From positions 310,001 through 374,000 of the forward strand of contig NZ_JBDPZC010000006.1 of the NCBI RefSeq assembly GCF_039872765.1: 64,000 nucleotides of DNA. Direction: 5' to 3'. Position numbers and translations under genes: made by a program. Below, piece after piece: positions 1-7,257 of the stretch. This stretch comes from Roseateles_B flavus (GTDB lineage: Bacteria; Pseudomonadota; Gammaproteobacteria; Burkholderiales; Burkholderiaceae_C). The notes under the pieces were generated by a model, which saw only the letters and a list, made by a program, of their open reading frames with translations, was not told the DNA's origin and made no database searches. Within the stretch, counting starts at the first letter, position 1, and each line of letters opens with the position of its first letter.

Positions 1-2
1 CT

Positions 3-1016
3 CAGACCTTCACGCCGGCGGACTTCATGCAGCTGGCGGCCGTCGACCTGTGGTTCACCGCCAAGGGCACCAGCCGGGTGCTGGTGCAGATCCGCGAGGT
101 GCAGCTGGGCGTGCCCACGCGCACGGTGCTGGGCGAAACCCAGCTCGATCCCGCCGGCATTCAGCTGGCAGGAGCGTCCACCCGCGTGACGTTCTCGCGC
201 CCTGTCTCGCTGGAAGCCGGCACCGAGTACGCCCTGGTGGTGCTGTGCGATGACGCCACCACGGCCCTGGCCCTGGCCGAGCTGGGTAAGTTCGACGCCA
301 CGGCCCAGGCCTTCTACACGCAGCAGGGCTTCAACGTGGGCGTGCTGCTCAGCTCGGCCAACGCCAGCACCTGGACGCCGCACCAGGACAAGGACCTGAC
401 CTTCCGCCTGCACGCGGCACGGTGCACCAGCCTGCAGCGCCTGGTCGACCTGGGCCAGTGCGAGGTGGAAGGCGCCACCGACCTGCTGCTGCTGTCGCTG
501 ATCGAGGCGCCCACGGCCGCCGCACGCGTCGACTACACCCTGGCCCTGCCGGATGGCTCGCACGTCACCGTGGCCGATGGCCAACCCCTGCGCCTGGCCG
601 CGCCCATCACGGGCCAGGTCGGCATCACCGCCCGCCTGGTCGGCGCCGAGCGTGTGACGCCCGTCCTGCACCCGGGCCTGCAGCTGGTCGCTGCCACCGT
701 CAGCAACGTGGGCGACTACATCAGCCGTGCGGTCAACGCGGGCAACAACTCGCGCGTCCGCATCATCTTCGACGCCCTGCTGCCCGGCGGCTCGGCCGTC
801 GTCGCCGACGTGGCCAGCGCGGCCGCCGATGCCTCGCTGCCGGCCTCGTGGTCCAACGCGGTCAACGTGAAGGCGACGCCCATCGGCGACGGCTGGATGG
901 AGATGCAGCACGAGCTGGCCAACATCAGCGCTGCGGCCGTCCGCCTGCGCCTGCATCTGAGCGGCAACACGGCAGCTCGGCCGCGCGTGCGCAACCTGCG
1001 CCTGATCGTGCTGTGA
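3..1016 (+). CDS. phage tail-associated protein, 5' partial
   Basis: The reading frame is open to the left edge, so the true start lies upstream; the first internal ATG is at 27. The visible part is about 338 residues, rich in beta-prone Ala/Val/Thr/Leu stretches, with no catalytic motif I recognise. The N-terminal third (the VDLWFTAKG, VQIREV and EYALVVL region) resembles a domain I recall from large tail or baseplate proteins of Burkholderiales prophages. It is followed closely by three more tail-type genes on the same strand, so a structural role at the tail tip or fibre is inferred from context. The specific function is unknown. Confidence 0.6.
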   Translation, partial: QTFTPADFMQLAAVDLWFTAKGTSRVLVQIREVQLGVPTRTVLGETQLDPAGIQLAGASTRVTFSRPVSLEAGTEYALVVLCDDATTALALAELGKFDATAQAFYTQQGFNVGVLLSSANASTWTPHQDKDLTFRLHAARCTSLQRLVDLGQCEVEGATDLLLLSLIEAPTAAARVDYTLALPDGSHVTVADGQPLRLAAPITGQVGITARLVGAERVTPVLHPGLQLVAATVSNVGDYISRAVNAGNNSRVRIIFDALLPGGSAVVADVASAAADASLPASWSNAVNVKATPIGDGWMEMQHELANISAAAVRLRLHLSGNTAARPRVRNLRLIVL

Positions 1017-1024
1017 GGTGATCC

Positions 1025-1591
1025 ATGGCTGACCTGATCTTCGACGACATCACGCCTCACCTCAGTCTGCCGCTGCCCCATCCGTCCAACGACCTGGGCA
1101 TCGACGCTCTGCGCCTGCGCGACGCGCTGAGCGCCATCGACAGCAAGGTCGCTGCGCTGGACACGCTGCTGCAATCCAACGATGTGGACCTGGACCAGTG
1201 GCAGGAGCTGGTCAACGCGATCAAGTCCAACGCCAGCGACGCCGTGGCCCTGCTGGCCACCAAGGCGGGCCGCGACGAGCTGGCCGCCGTGGTGGCCGAC
1301 AAGGCGAGCCGTGCCGAGCTGGGCGCCGTCAACACCACGCTGACGAACGGCCTGGCCGGCGTGGCGCGCAGCACGGCCCGGGCATCCCTCATCGGCATCA
1401 CCTACGACGCCCAGGGGCGCCCCCAGCGCGTCGACGAGACCGTGGCGGGCCTCCCTCGGCAGACCACGCTCACCTACAACAGCGACGGGACCGTGGCCAC
1501 CGTCGTGAGCACCTTCGCGGGAGTCACCCGCACCGAGACCTACAGCTACGCCGGCGGCCGAGTGACCGGCATGAATGCAACCGAGATCTGA
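1025..1591 (+). CDS. phage tail protein with YD-repeat-like C-terminus
   Basis: A 188-residue protein starting 8 bp after the previous gene, with a GAGGTGAT ribosome site just before the ATG. The first ~110 residues are mostly helical, with an alanine-rich segment that could be a coiled coil (LINAIKSNASD to RAELGAV region). The last ~65 residues read as short beta hairpins of the form ITYDAQGRP, LTYNSDGTV and YSYAGGRV, which is the rhythm of RHS/YD repeats. An adaptor or fibre-tip role is inferred from this and from its place among tail genes. It is not assigned to a P2 gene. Confidence 0.6.
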   Translation: MADLIFDDITPHLSLPLPHPSNDLGIDALRLRDALSAIDSKVAALDTLLQSNDVDLDQWQELVNAIKSNASDAVALLATKAGRDELAAVVADKASRAELGAVNTTLTNGLAGVARSTARASLIGITYDAQGRPQRVDETVAGLPRQTTLTYNSDGTVATVVSTFAGVTRTETYSYAGGRVTGMNATEI

Positions 1592-1592
1592 C

Positions 1593-3122
1593 ATGAGTGG
1601 CTTCGATCCCCTTACCCATGCCGCGGCCCGCGAGGCCCGGCCCCCGGCCGGCGCGCTGATGCCCGCGCTGCAGGTCGATCCGTCCATCCTGCCCCCCGGC
1701 TGGTGCCAGCTCGATGGCTCGCTGGTGTCGCGCGAGGTCTATCCGGACGCAGCCAAGATCGTGGGCGACGTCCGCTTCTTCAACAGCGCGCCGATCGAGG
1801 CGACCACGGACCTGACCATGCGCGCGGGCGTGCAGAGCGTCTCACAGATGAAGTACCTGGCCTTCGGCAGCACCTTCATCGCAGCCGGTCTCAGCTTCGC
1901 AACGGGCGTCACGGACATCACGTCCTATCGGCTGTGGCGTTCGGCGGACGCTGGTGCGACCTGGCAGGCCATCGACCTGCCGGCGCTGCCCTCCGCGGCC
2001 AATCAGTGGCGCGCCGAGTCGCTGGAATGGTTCGGTGCCGGACGAGTCCTGCTGGTGCTGATGAGCACCACCGCAGCGAATCGCTATTCCGTCGCAGTGA
2101 CCTTCTCCAACGACTCCGGCCAGACCTGGAGTGCACCCAAGGAACTGCTCGGGGTGGCATCCGGCTACCTGACCCTGGACTCAGTGTCCGCCGACGCCGA
2201 GATGGTGGCAGGCGGGTCGGGCTACTACTACGTCGGCATCCAGAACAACCAGGCCTCCCCTGCCTCCGCAGTCCTGTACGCGCTGAACCCGACGAACAAC
2301 ACGGTCAGCTCGCTGGCTATCCCCTCCGATGGTGCCTCGGCCCAGCGCTGCAGGGTGCTCGGTGGGCGCGTGGTCGGAGCCGGTGTGAGCGAGGTCCACT
2401 ACGCCATATTCGGCAGCGGCGCCTGGGGGCTCAGCAAGATCAACTTCAACGGGGCGGCCTTCAGCGGGGGCGGTGCGTCTTCGCTGGCGCTCACCCCCAT
2501 CGGCTCCATCTATGGCATGCGCCAGTTCCTGACCAAGGGCGGCGACGGCAGCTACTACTGGGTCTTCAGCGCCGCCGCAGTCATGAAGATGCCGGCCAAC
2601 TGGGCTGGCGTGCCCCTGCAGGTCCATACCGGCCACGACAACACGGGCTGGCGCTTGCTGACCAACACGCTGGCCAACGCGACCACGGGCCAGCGCTACG
2701 ACTGCAACACGGGCGTGTCCAGCGTGATTGGCGGCATGAATGCGGGACGCGGCAAGGTGGGGACTCTGCACGGGGTGACGGATCGCGCCTGGTCCGAGGC
2801 CGTGGTCATCGACAAGACGCCGTCCAATGACCGGCACTTCATGCACGTGGTCGGTGTGAGCGGCTCCTTCGCGGTACGGACCACGCGAGCGGCCGACAAC
2901 TTCGTGGGCGGCCTCTCGGACTCGCCGGACAACGCCAGGTTCCTGCCCTACCCCTCGGGGACCTGCAACTGGCATGACCCGGCGACGGGCCAGATCAAGT
3001 CCGTGGACCTGGTGGCTGGCCCGCCCAGCAAGCTGCGGGTGCGCACCTATGCCCCGGCCAACGACTACGCCACCTATGCCCACCTCCCCTATCTCCCGGG
3101 CCTGATGGCTCGCCTGCGCTGA
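1593..3122 (+). CDS. phage tail fibre-like protein with Asp-box (BNR) repeats
   Basis: A 509-residue protein. I chose the ATG at 1593, one base after the stop of the upstream gene; an in-frame ATG at 1575 inside that gene is the alternative. Two Asp-box motifs, SADAGATW (about residues 117-124) and SNDSGQTW (about 172-179), match the S-x-D-x-G-x-T-W signature of sialidase-type beta-propeller blades. The rest is rich in Gly, Ser, Tyr and Trp, as is usual in receptor-binding fibres. No sialidase catalytic arginine triad was identified, so a carbohydrate-binding or fibre role is more likely than an enzymatic one. Context: the tail-gene block of a P2-like prophage. Confidence 0.6.
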   Translation: MSGFDPLTHAAAREARPPAGALMPALQVDPSILPPGWCQLDGSLVSREVYPDAAKIVGDVRFFNSAPIEATTDLTMRAGVQSVSQMKYLAFGSTFIAAGLSFATGVTDITSYRLWRSADAGATWQAIDLPALPSAANQWRAESLEWFGAGRVLLVLMSTTAANRYSVAVTFSNDSGQTWSAPKELLGVASGYLTLDSVSADAEMVAGGSGYYYVGIQNNQASPASAVLYALNPTNNTVSSLAIPSDGASAQRCRVLGGRVVGAGVSEVHYAIFGSGAWGLSKINFNGAAFSGGGASSLALTPIGSIYGMRQFLTKGGDGSYYWVFSAAAVMKMPANWAGVPLQVHTGHDNTGWRLLTNTLANATTGQRYDCNTGVSSVIGGMNAGRGKVGTLHGVTDRAWSEAVVIDKTPSNDRHFMHVVGVSGSFAVRTTRAADNFVGGLSDSPDNARFLPYPSGTCNWHDPATGQIKSVDLVAGPPSKLRVRTYAPANDYATYAHLPYLPGLMARLR

Positions 3123-3133
3123 GGACCTTCTCC

Positions 3134-3700
3134 ATGACCAATCTCTTCGAGCTGGGAGCCTGCGGCTACTGGACCGGCCGCACTCGACAGCAGCCTGATG
3201 ACTCCGTCGTGCCCTCGGGCTGGACGGCCCGCCAGCCGCCCGCGAAGATCCCGGCGGGCCAGTACGCTGTCCTCACGCTCGCCGGCTGGCGCCTCACCAA
3301 TGTGGCGCCGCCAGCCTACGTGGCGCCCGCCCAGACCTTCCGCCCCGAGCTGGCCATCACGCAGATCACGGCCGACGCCGAGCACCAGGTGCACACCGTC
3401 GTCCATGGCATGGCGGAGGTGACGTGCCCGGCCGGCACCGAGCTGACTTTCATCGCAGAGCTGCGCGGTCCGGACGGCCAGGTGCTGCCGCTCACCGACC
3501 GCTTCCGCATGCCGGTCCGGTCCCGCGACGGCCGCGAGCGCGTCGTGCTGGCCGATATGGCCGACGGCATCGTCACCATCCGCGTGCCACTGCGCGAGTC
3601 GGGCGTCTGGTCGACCACCGAGGCCGATGTGAACTCCGCGCTGCCCAACGGCATCCGAATGCAGTTCGCCGGCGTGACGGTCTTCGCAGTGGAGGCGTGA
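3134..3700 (+). CDS. hypothetical phage tail-region protein
   Basis: A 188-residue protein beginning 11 bp after the fibre-like gene. It lacks a signal peptide and membrane segments. The C-terminal half contains alternating charged and hydrophobic stretches (FIAELRGPDGQVLPLTD, FRMPVRSRDG) suggesting a beta-sandwich fold. I do not recognise a family. Position suggests a fibre-assembly or fibre-associated protein. Its stop overlaps the start of the next gene by one base (TGATG), so the two are probably translationally coupled. Confidence 0.55.
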   Translation: MTNLFELGACGYWTGRTRQQPDDSVVPSGWTARQPPAKIPAGQYAVLTLAGWRLTNVAPPAYVAPAQTFRPELAITQITADAEHQVHTVVHGMAEVTCPAGTELTFIAELRGPDGQVLPLTDRFRMPVRSRDGRERVVLADMADGIVTIRVPLRESGVWSTTEADVNSALPNGIRMQFAGVTVFAVEA

Positions 3701-3954
3701 TGAAGGCTCGCATCGTCTTCTGGCTGCTGCAGGTGCTCATCGCGCTGGACCAGCTCGCCAACGCCCTGCTCTTCTTCGGCTGGGCCGACGAGACCATCAG
3801 CGCACGCAGCTGGCGCCAGCGTGAGAAGTGGCAGTGGCGCGTGGCGCGCTGCGCCATCGACTGGCTGTTTGCGTTGCTCGGCGACAGCAACCACTGCGAG
3901 GGTGCCTACCAATCCGAGCAGCAGCGCAGCCAGCTGCCTGGCGAGTTGCGCTGA
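3700..3954 (+). CDS. small phage membrane protein
   Basis: An 84-residue protein starting at an ATG that overlaps the stop of the preceding gene. Residues 4-27 form a hydrophobic helix (IVFWLLQVLIALDQLANALLFF region), followed by the cytosol-like segment GWADETISARSWRQRE and a second short hydrophobic stretch (CAIDWLFALLG). The ADETISARxWRQRE pattern is one I recall from small proteins of Burkholderiales and Pseudomonas prophages. Its function is not established. A holin-like or lysis-accessory role is possible from size and membrane character, but is not supported by neighbours. Confidence 0.6.
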   Translation: MKARIVFWLLQVLIALDQLANALLFFGWADETISARSWRQREKWQWRVARCAIDWLFALLGDSNHCEGAYQSEQQRSQLPGELR

Positions 3955-4001
3955 GCAGTTTCCCTATGAACCGGCGCCGGCGTGGCGCCATAGCCCCCCC
4001 A

Positions 4002-4805
4002 ATGTTCAACGCGAATCCCATCATTCCCTGGCTGGGCGGAAAGCGCCGTCTGGCCGACCGTCTCATCCCCCTGTTTCCCCAGCACGAGTGCTACGTCGAG
4101 GTCTTCTGCGGCGGCGCGGCTCTCTACTTCCTGCGGCCCATGCCTGCGCGCACCGAAGTGCTCAACGACATCAACGGCGACCTGGTCAACCTGTACCGCG
4201 TGGTCCAGCACCACCTCGAAGAGTTCGTGCGGCAGTTCAAGTGGGCCATCAGCAGCCGCGAGGTGTTCAAGTGGCAGCAGATGGCCAGGCCGGAGACGCT
4301 GACCGACATTCAGCGCGCCGCGCGCTTCTACTACCTGCAGCAGCATGCCTTTGGCGGCCGCGTGGCTGGCCAGACCTTCGGCACGGCCACGACAGGCCCG
4401 GCGATCAACCTGTGCCGCATCGAGGAGCAGCTCAGCGCGGCCCATCTGCGCCTGGCCGGCACCTACGTCGAGAACCTGCCGTGGCTCGATGTCATGCAGC
4501 GCTACGACCGCGCCCACACCTTCTTCTATGCCGACCCGCCCTACTGGGACACCGAAGGCTATGGCGTTGACTTCGGCTTCGAGCAGTACGAGCAGCTGGC
4601 AGCCTTCATGCGCAGCTGCAAGGGCAAGGTCATGGTCAGCATCAACGACCACCCGGATATCCGGCGCTGCTTCGACGGTTTCTGGATGGAAGGGCTCGAC
4701 ATCCGCTACTCGGTCGGCAACGCACGGGACCAGTCCGAGCGGCCGGCTTCTGGCGAGCTGGTGATCACGAACTGGGAGCCGGCCCTGCTGGGCGGGCTCT
4801 TCTAG
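4002..4805 (+). CDS. D12-class (Dam-type) DNA N6-adenine methyltransferase
   Basis: A 267-residue enzyme expected to methylate adenine N6 from S-adenosylmethionine. Signature motifs are in order: PWLGGKR near residues 9-15 (motif X), VEVFCGGAA near 32-40 (SAM-binding motif I, with Cys in place of the usual second-position residue) and catalytic DPPY at 178-181. The chosen start puts motif X at the normal distance from the N-terminus; an ATG at 3966 would add 12 residues, and neither has a strong ribosome site. It lies between the tail-fibre genes and the tail-sheath operon of the prophage, and may protect phage DNA from host restriction or change host methylation. The target sequence cannot be read from this. 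Confidence 0.88.
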   Translation: MFNANPIIPWLGGKRRLADRLIPLFPQHECYVEVFCGGAALYFLRPMPARTEVLNDINGDLVNLYRVVQHHLEEFVRQFKWAISSREVFKWQQMARPETLTDIQRAARFYYLQQHAFGGRVAGQTFGTATTGPAINLCRIEEQLSAAHLRLAGTYVENLPWLDVMQRYDRAHTFFYADPPYWDTEGYGVDFGFEQYEQLAAFMRSCKGKVMVSINDHPDIRRCFDGFWMEGLDIRYSVGNARDQSERPASGELVITNWEPALLGGLF

Positions 4806-4823
4806 CCCGGGCGGCACGCCCTT

Positions 4824-4846
4824 GTTGTGGCCCTGGCGGCCACAAC
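4824..4846 (+). promoter_or_regulatory. dyad upstream of the tail operon, candidate Ogr-dependent late promoter element
   Basis: A perfect 9-bp inverted repeat (GTTGTGGCC, 5-base spacer, GGCCACAAC) sits about 100 bp before the tail-sheath start and contains TGT and ACA 13 bases apart. P2 late promoters carry a TGT-N12-ACA activator site centred near -55. Here the spacing is one base longer, so the match is approximate. The prophage encodes an Ogr-type activator at 13340. The same repeat could instead form an RNA hairpin. Confidence 0.35.
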
Positions 4847-4944
4847 GGCGCAGCGGTGCGCCATGGCCCCCCCACCGGCATCCTGCCGCTTGCATCCGCC
4901 CCGATCCGACCGGGCACCTCATCCACTCCGGAGCACCAGAGCAA

Positions 4945-6117
4945 ATGGCAACTGACTACCACCATGGCGTACGCGTCCATGAGATCAACACCGGCGTCCG
5001 GCCGATCCGCACGATCAGCACGGCCGTCATCGGCATGGTCGCCGTCGCCGATGACGCCGACGCGGCCTTCTTCCCCGAGGACAAGCCCGTCCTGGTGACC
5101 GACATGGCCACGGCCCTGGGCAAGGCGGGCGAAAACGGCACGCTGGCCCGCTCGCTCGACGCGATCGCCGACCAGGCCTCGCCCCTCGTCGTCGTCGTGC
5201 GTGCCAAGAAGGGCGCCACCGAGGCTGAGACGAAGTCCAACGTGATCGGCTCGGCCACGCCGGGCGGCAAGTACACCGGCATGAAGGCGCTGCTGAATGC
5301 CGAGACCGCGCTCGGCGTGCGCCCGCGCATCCTGGGCGCCCCCGGCCTGGACGAGCTGTCGGTCGCCACGGAGCTGGCCGGCATTGCACAGAAGCTGCGC
5401 GCCTTCGGCTACGTGTCGGGTGGCCCCTCGCAGACCAAGGAAGAGGCCATCGCCTACCGCGCCAACTTCGGCCAGCGCGAGCTGATGGTGATCTGGCCCG
5501 GCTTCACGGCGTGGGACACGACGGCCAACGCCAGCCGCGACGCCTACGCGATCGCCCGGGCCCTGGGCCTGCGTGCCAAGATCGACGAGGAGATCGGCTG
5601 GCACAAGACGCTGTCGAACATGACGGTCAACGGCGTGGAAGGCCTGAGCCATGACGTGCACTGGAACCTGCAGGACCCGGCCACCGACGCCGGTCTGCTC
5701 AACGCCAACGAGGTCACCACGCTGATCCGCCGCGACGGCTTCCGCTTCTGGGGCTCGCGCACCTGCACCGAGGATCCGCTGTTCGCCTTCGAGAGCTACA
5801 CCCGCACCGCCCAGGTGCTGGCGGACACCGTCGCCGAGGCCCATCTGTGGGCCGTGGACAAGCCGCTGAGCCCGGGCCTGGCCAAGGACATCCTCGAGGG
5901 CCTGCGGGCAAAGCTGCGCAGCCTGAAGGCCGAGGGCTACCTGATCGACGGCGACGCCTGGCTCAACGAAGAAGTGAACAGCACCGCCACGCTGAAGGAA
6001 GGGAAGCTGTTCCTCGACTACGACTACACGCCCGTGCCGCCGCTGGAGAACCTGAACTTCCGCCAGCGCATCACCGACCGCTACCTCGCCGACTTCGCCG
6101 GCCGCATGAACGGCTGA
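4945..6117 (+). CDS. FI: P2 FI-type contractile tail sheath protein
   Basis: A 390-residue protein, close to P2 gpFI (about 396), that polymerises around the tail tube and contracts on infection. Start chosen at MATDYHHGVRVHEIN, with a GGAG about 11 bases upstream. Recognisable sheath features are the N-terminal VHEINTGVRPI segment, the middle LVIWPGF-like LMVIWPGFTAW strand and the conserved C-terminal region RFWGSRTC to LNFRQRITDRYL. It is the first gene of the FI-FII-E-T-U-D operon, followed after a GC-rich hairpin by the tube gene. Assignment is by recognisable sequence and by gene order. Confidence 0.93.
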   Translation: MATDYHHGVRVHEINTGVRPIRTISTAVIGMVAVADDADAAFFPEDKPVLVTDMATALGKAGENGTLARSLDAIADQASPLVVVVRAKKGATEAETKSNVIGSATPGGKYTGMKALLNAETALGVRPRILGAPGLDELSVATELAGIAQKLRAFGYVSGGPSQTKEEAIAYRANFGQRELMVIWPGFTAWDTTANASRDAYAIARALGLRAKIDEEIGWHKTLSNMTVNGVEGLSHDVHWNLQDPATDAGLLNANEVTTLIRRDGFRFWGSRTCTEDPLFAFESYTRTAQVLADTVAEAHLWAVDKPLSPGLAKDILEGLRAKLRSLKAEGYLIDGDAWLNEEVNSTATLKEGKLFLDYDYTPVPPLENLNFRQRITDRYLADFAGRMNG

Positions 6118-6129
6118 TCGACCTCTGAA

Positions 6130-6154
6130 CCCCGCGCGGCGCTCGCCGGCGGGG
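6130..6154 (+). other. intergenic hairpin between sheath and tube genes
   Basis: Inverted repeat CCCCGC...GCGGGG with a further inner CGG/CCG pairing, in the 59-bp gap between FI and FII. There is no T-run, so a factor-independent terminator is unlikely. It could be an mRNA processing or stability element that sets different levels of sheath and tube. Confidence 0.4.
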
Positions 6155-6176
6155 CATCCCCCACGAAAGGAGAGAC

Positions 6177-6689
6177 ATGGGACTTCCCCGCCGCCTCAAG
6201 CACTTCAACGTTTTCCACCAGGGCGTGAGCTACTTCGGTGACTGCGAGGAGATCGCACTGCCGAAGGTCGCCGTCAAGCTCGACGACTACGCCGGCGCCG
6301 GCATGCCTGGCGCCGTCGGCATCGACACCGGCCAGCTGGAGAACCTCGAGATCGAGCACACCTACGGCGGCCTGGTCTTCGAGATCTTCAAGGAGTTCGG
6401 CATCACCAAGATCGACGGCGTGTTGCTGCGCTTCGCCGGCAGCTACCAGCGCGACGACACCGGCGAGGTCGACGCCGTCGAGATCGCCGTCCGTGGCCGC
6501 CATGCCGAGATGGACCCGGGCAAGGCCAAGGCCGGCGACAAGACCGAGTTCAAGGTGAAGTCGCGCCTCAGCTACTACAAGCTGACGATCAACGGCAAGG
6601 ACATGATCGAGATCGACCTGGTGAACTTCATCTTCAAGGTCGACGGTACCGACCGCCTGGCTGAGCACCGCAAGGCCATCCAGAAGTAA
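6177..6689 (+). CDS. FII: P2 FII-type tail tube protein
   Basis: A 170-residue protein (P2 gpFII is about 172) that forms the inner tube of the contractile tail. It has a strong ribosome site (AAAGGAGAG) six bases before the ATG. Sequence hallmarks are the N-terminal MGLPRRLKHFNVF, the central EIEHTYGGLVFEIFKEFG and the C-terminal YYKLTINGKDMIEIDLVN. It lies directly downstream of the sheath gene, as in P2. Confidence 0.93.
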   Translation: MGLPRRLKHFNVFHQGVSYFGDCEEIALPKVAVKLDDYAGAGMPGAVGIDTGQLENLEIEHTYGGLVFEIFKEFGITKIDGVLLRFAGSYQRDDTGEVDAVEIAVRGRHAEMDPGKAKAGDKTEFKVKSRLSYYKLTINGKDMIEIDLVNFIFKVDGTDRLAEHRKAIQK

Positions 6690-6711
6690 GCGCCCCAGCT
6701 CCCATCCCCTC

Positions 6712-6733
6712 GCGGCCGGCCGGAGCCGGCCGC
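6712..6733 (+). other. intergenic hairpin between tube and E genes
   Basis: Perfect 9-bp stem GCGGCCGGC / GCCGGCCGC with loop CGGA, in the gap between FII and E. There is no T-run. A near-copy of the core GCGGCCG stem occurs at 18191-18210 in the early region of the same prophage. Confidence 0.45.
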
Positions 6734-6751
6734 TCATCTACCGAGTTCACC

Positions 6752-7105
6752 ATGCAAACCACCAAGCCCATTCCCCTCGAGACGCCGATCAAGCGTGGCG
6801 ATCAAGTCATTACTGCCGTCACGCTGCGCCGCCCCGACGCTGGCACGCTGCGCGGCACCACGCTGATCGACCTGATGCAGATGGACGTGAGCGCGCTGAC
6901 GATCGTGCTGCCGCGCATCGCGATGCCCCAGATCACCCAGCAGGACGTGCGCCAGATGGACCCGGCCGACCTCAACGCCCTGGGGCAGGAGGTCGCCGGT
7001 TTTTTGCTGAAGAAAGCCGATCTGGCCCGGGCGAAGACGGAGATTGGCGAGACGACGACGGACAGCTCCGCTGGGCCGAACTCCGAGACGCCCCCCAGCG
7101 CCTGA
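6752..7105 (+). CDS. E: P2 E-type tail assembly chaperone (zero-frame product)
   Basis: A 117-residue protein matching P2 gpE in position and character: short, acidic to neutral, with a central LIDLMQMDVSALTIVLPRI segment and a QEVAGFLLKKADL region near residue 80. In P2 the tail genes E and E+E' act as assembly chaperones for the tape measure, with the long form made by -1 frameshifting. The slippery heptamer TTTTTTG at 7000-7006 lies in this gene in the correct phase (T TTT TTG). The zero-frame ending TTTDSSAGPNSETPPSA is low complexity, as expected for sequence under little constraint past the shift site. Confidence 0.9.
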   Translation: MQTTKPIPLETPIKRGDQVITAVTLRRPDAGTLRGTTLIDLMQMDVSALTIVLPRIAMPQITQQDVRQMDPADLNALGQEVAGFLLKKADLARAKTEIGETTTDSSAGPNSETPPSA

Positions 7106-7257
7106 AGCTTCCCAACATCGTGGAAGACGCCATGGCGGACATTGCCAGCGTGCTGCACCTGCGGCTCGAGGACATGCACGCCATGACCCTGACCGAGCTG
7201 GCCCAGTGGCGCGAGCGCGCCCGGGTCCGCTGTGAATCCGACGACAGCGACACATGA
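6752..7257 (+). CDS. E+E' frameshift fusion, GpE-family tail assembly protein
   Basis: A predicted 168-residue product: 85 codons in the zero frame to 7006, then -1 frame from 7006 to the stop at 7255-7257. The E' part contains RLKLPNIVEDAMADIASVLHL and then HAMTLTELAQWRERAR, the signature of GpE-family tail proteins (M-x-L-x-E-L-x-x-W-R-x-R-A). The E' stop overlaps the ATG of the tape measure gene (ATGA), so long-form translation is coupled to the tape measure it is thought to chaperone. An internal ATG at 7132 could also give a free 41-residue GpE-type peptide. Confidence 0.82.
7000..7006 (+). promoter_or_regulatory. programmed -1 frameshift site (T TTT TTG)
   Basis: The heptamer TTTTTTG lies in the X XXY YYZ phase relative to the E start at 6752. 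P2 uses the same heptamer for its E/E' shift. Slipping back one base after TTG lets translation continue in the -1 frame from 7006 to the TGA at 7255-7257. Confidence 0.85.

Noticed and set aside
7132..7257. Separate 41-residue GpE gene from the internal ATG
   Set aside because: The slippery heptamer in phase makes the frameshift fusion the better explanation; the internal ATG lacks a ribosome site.
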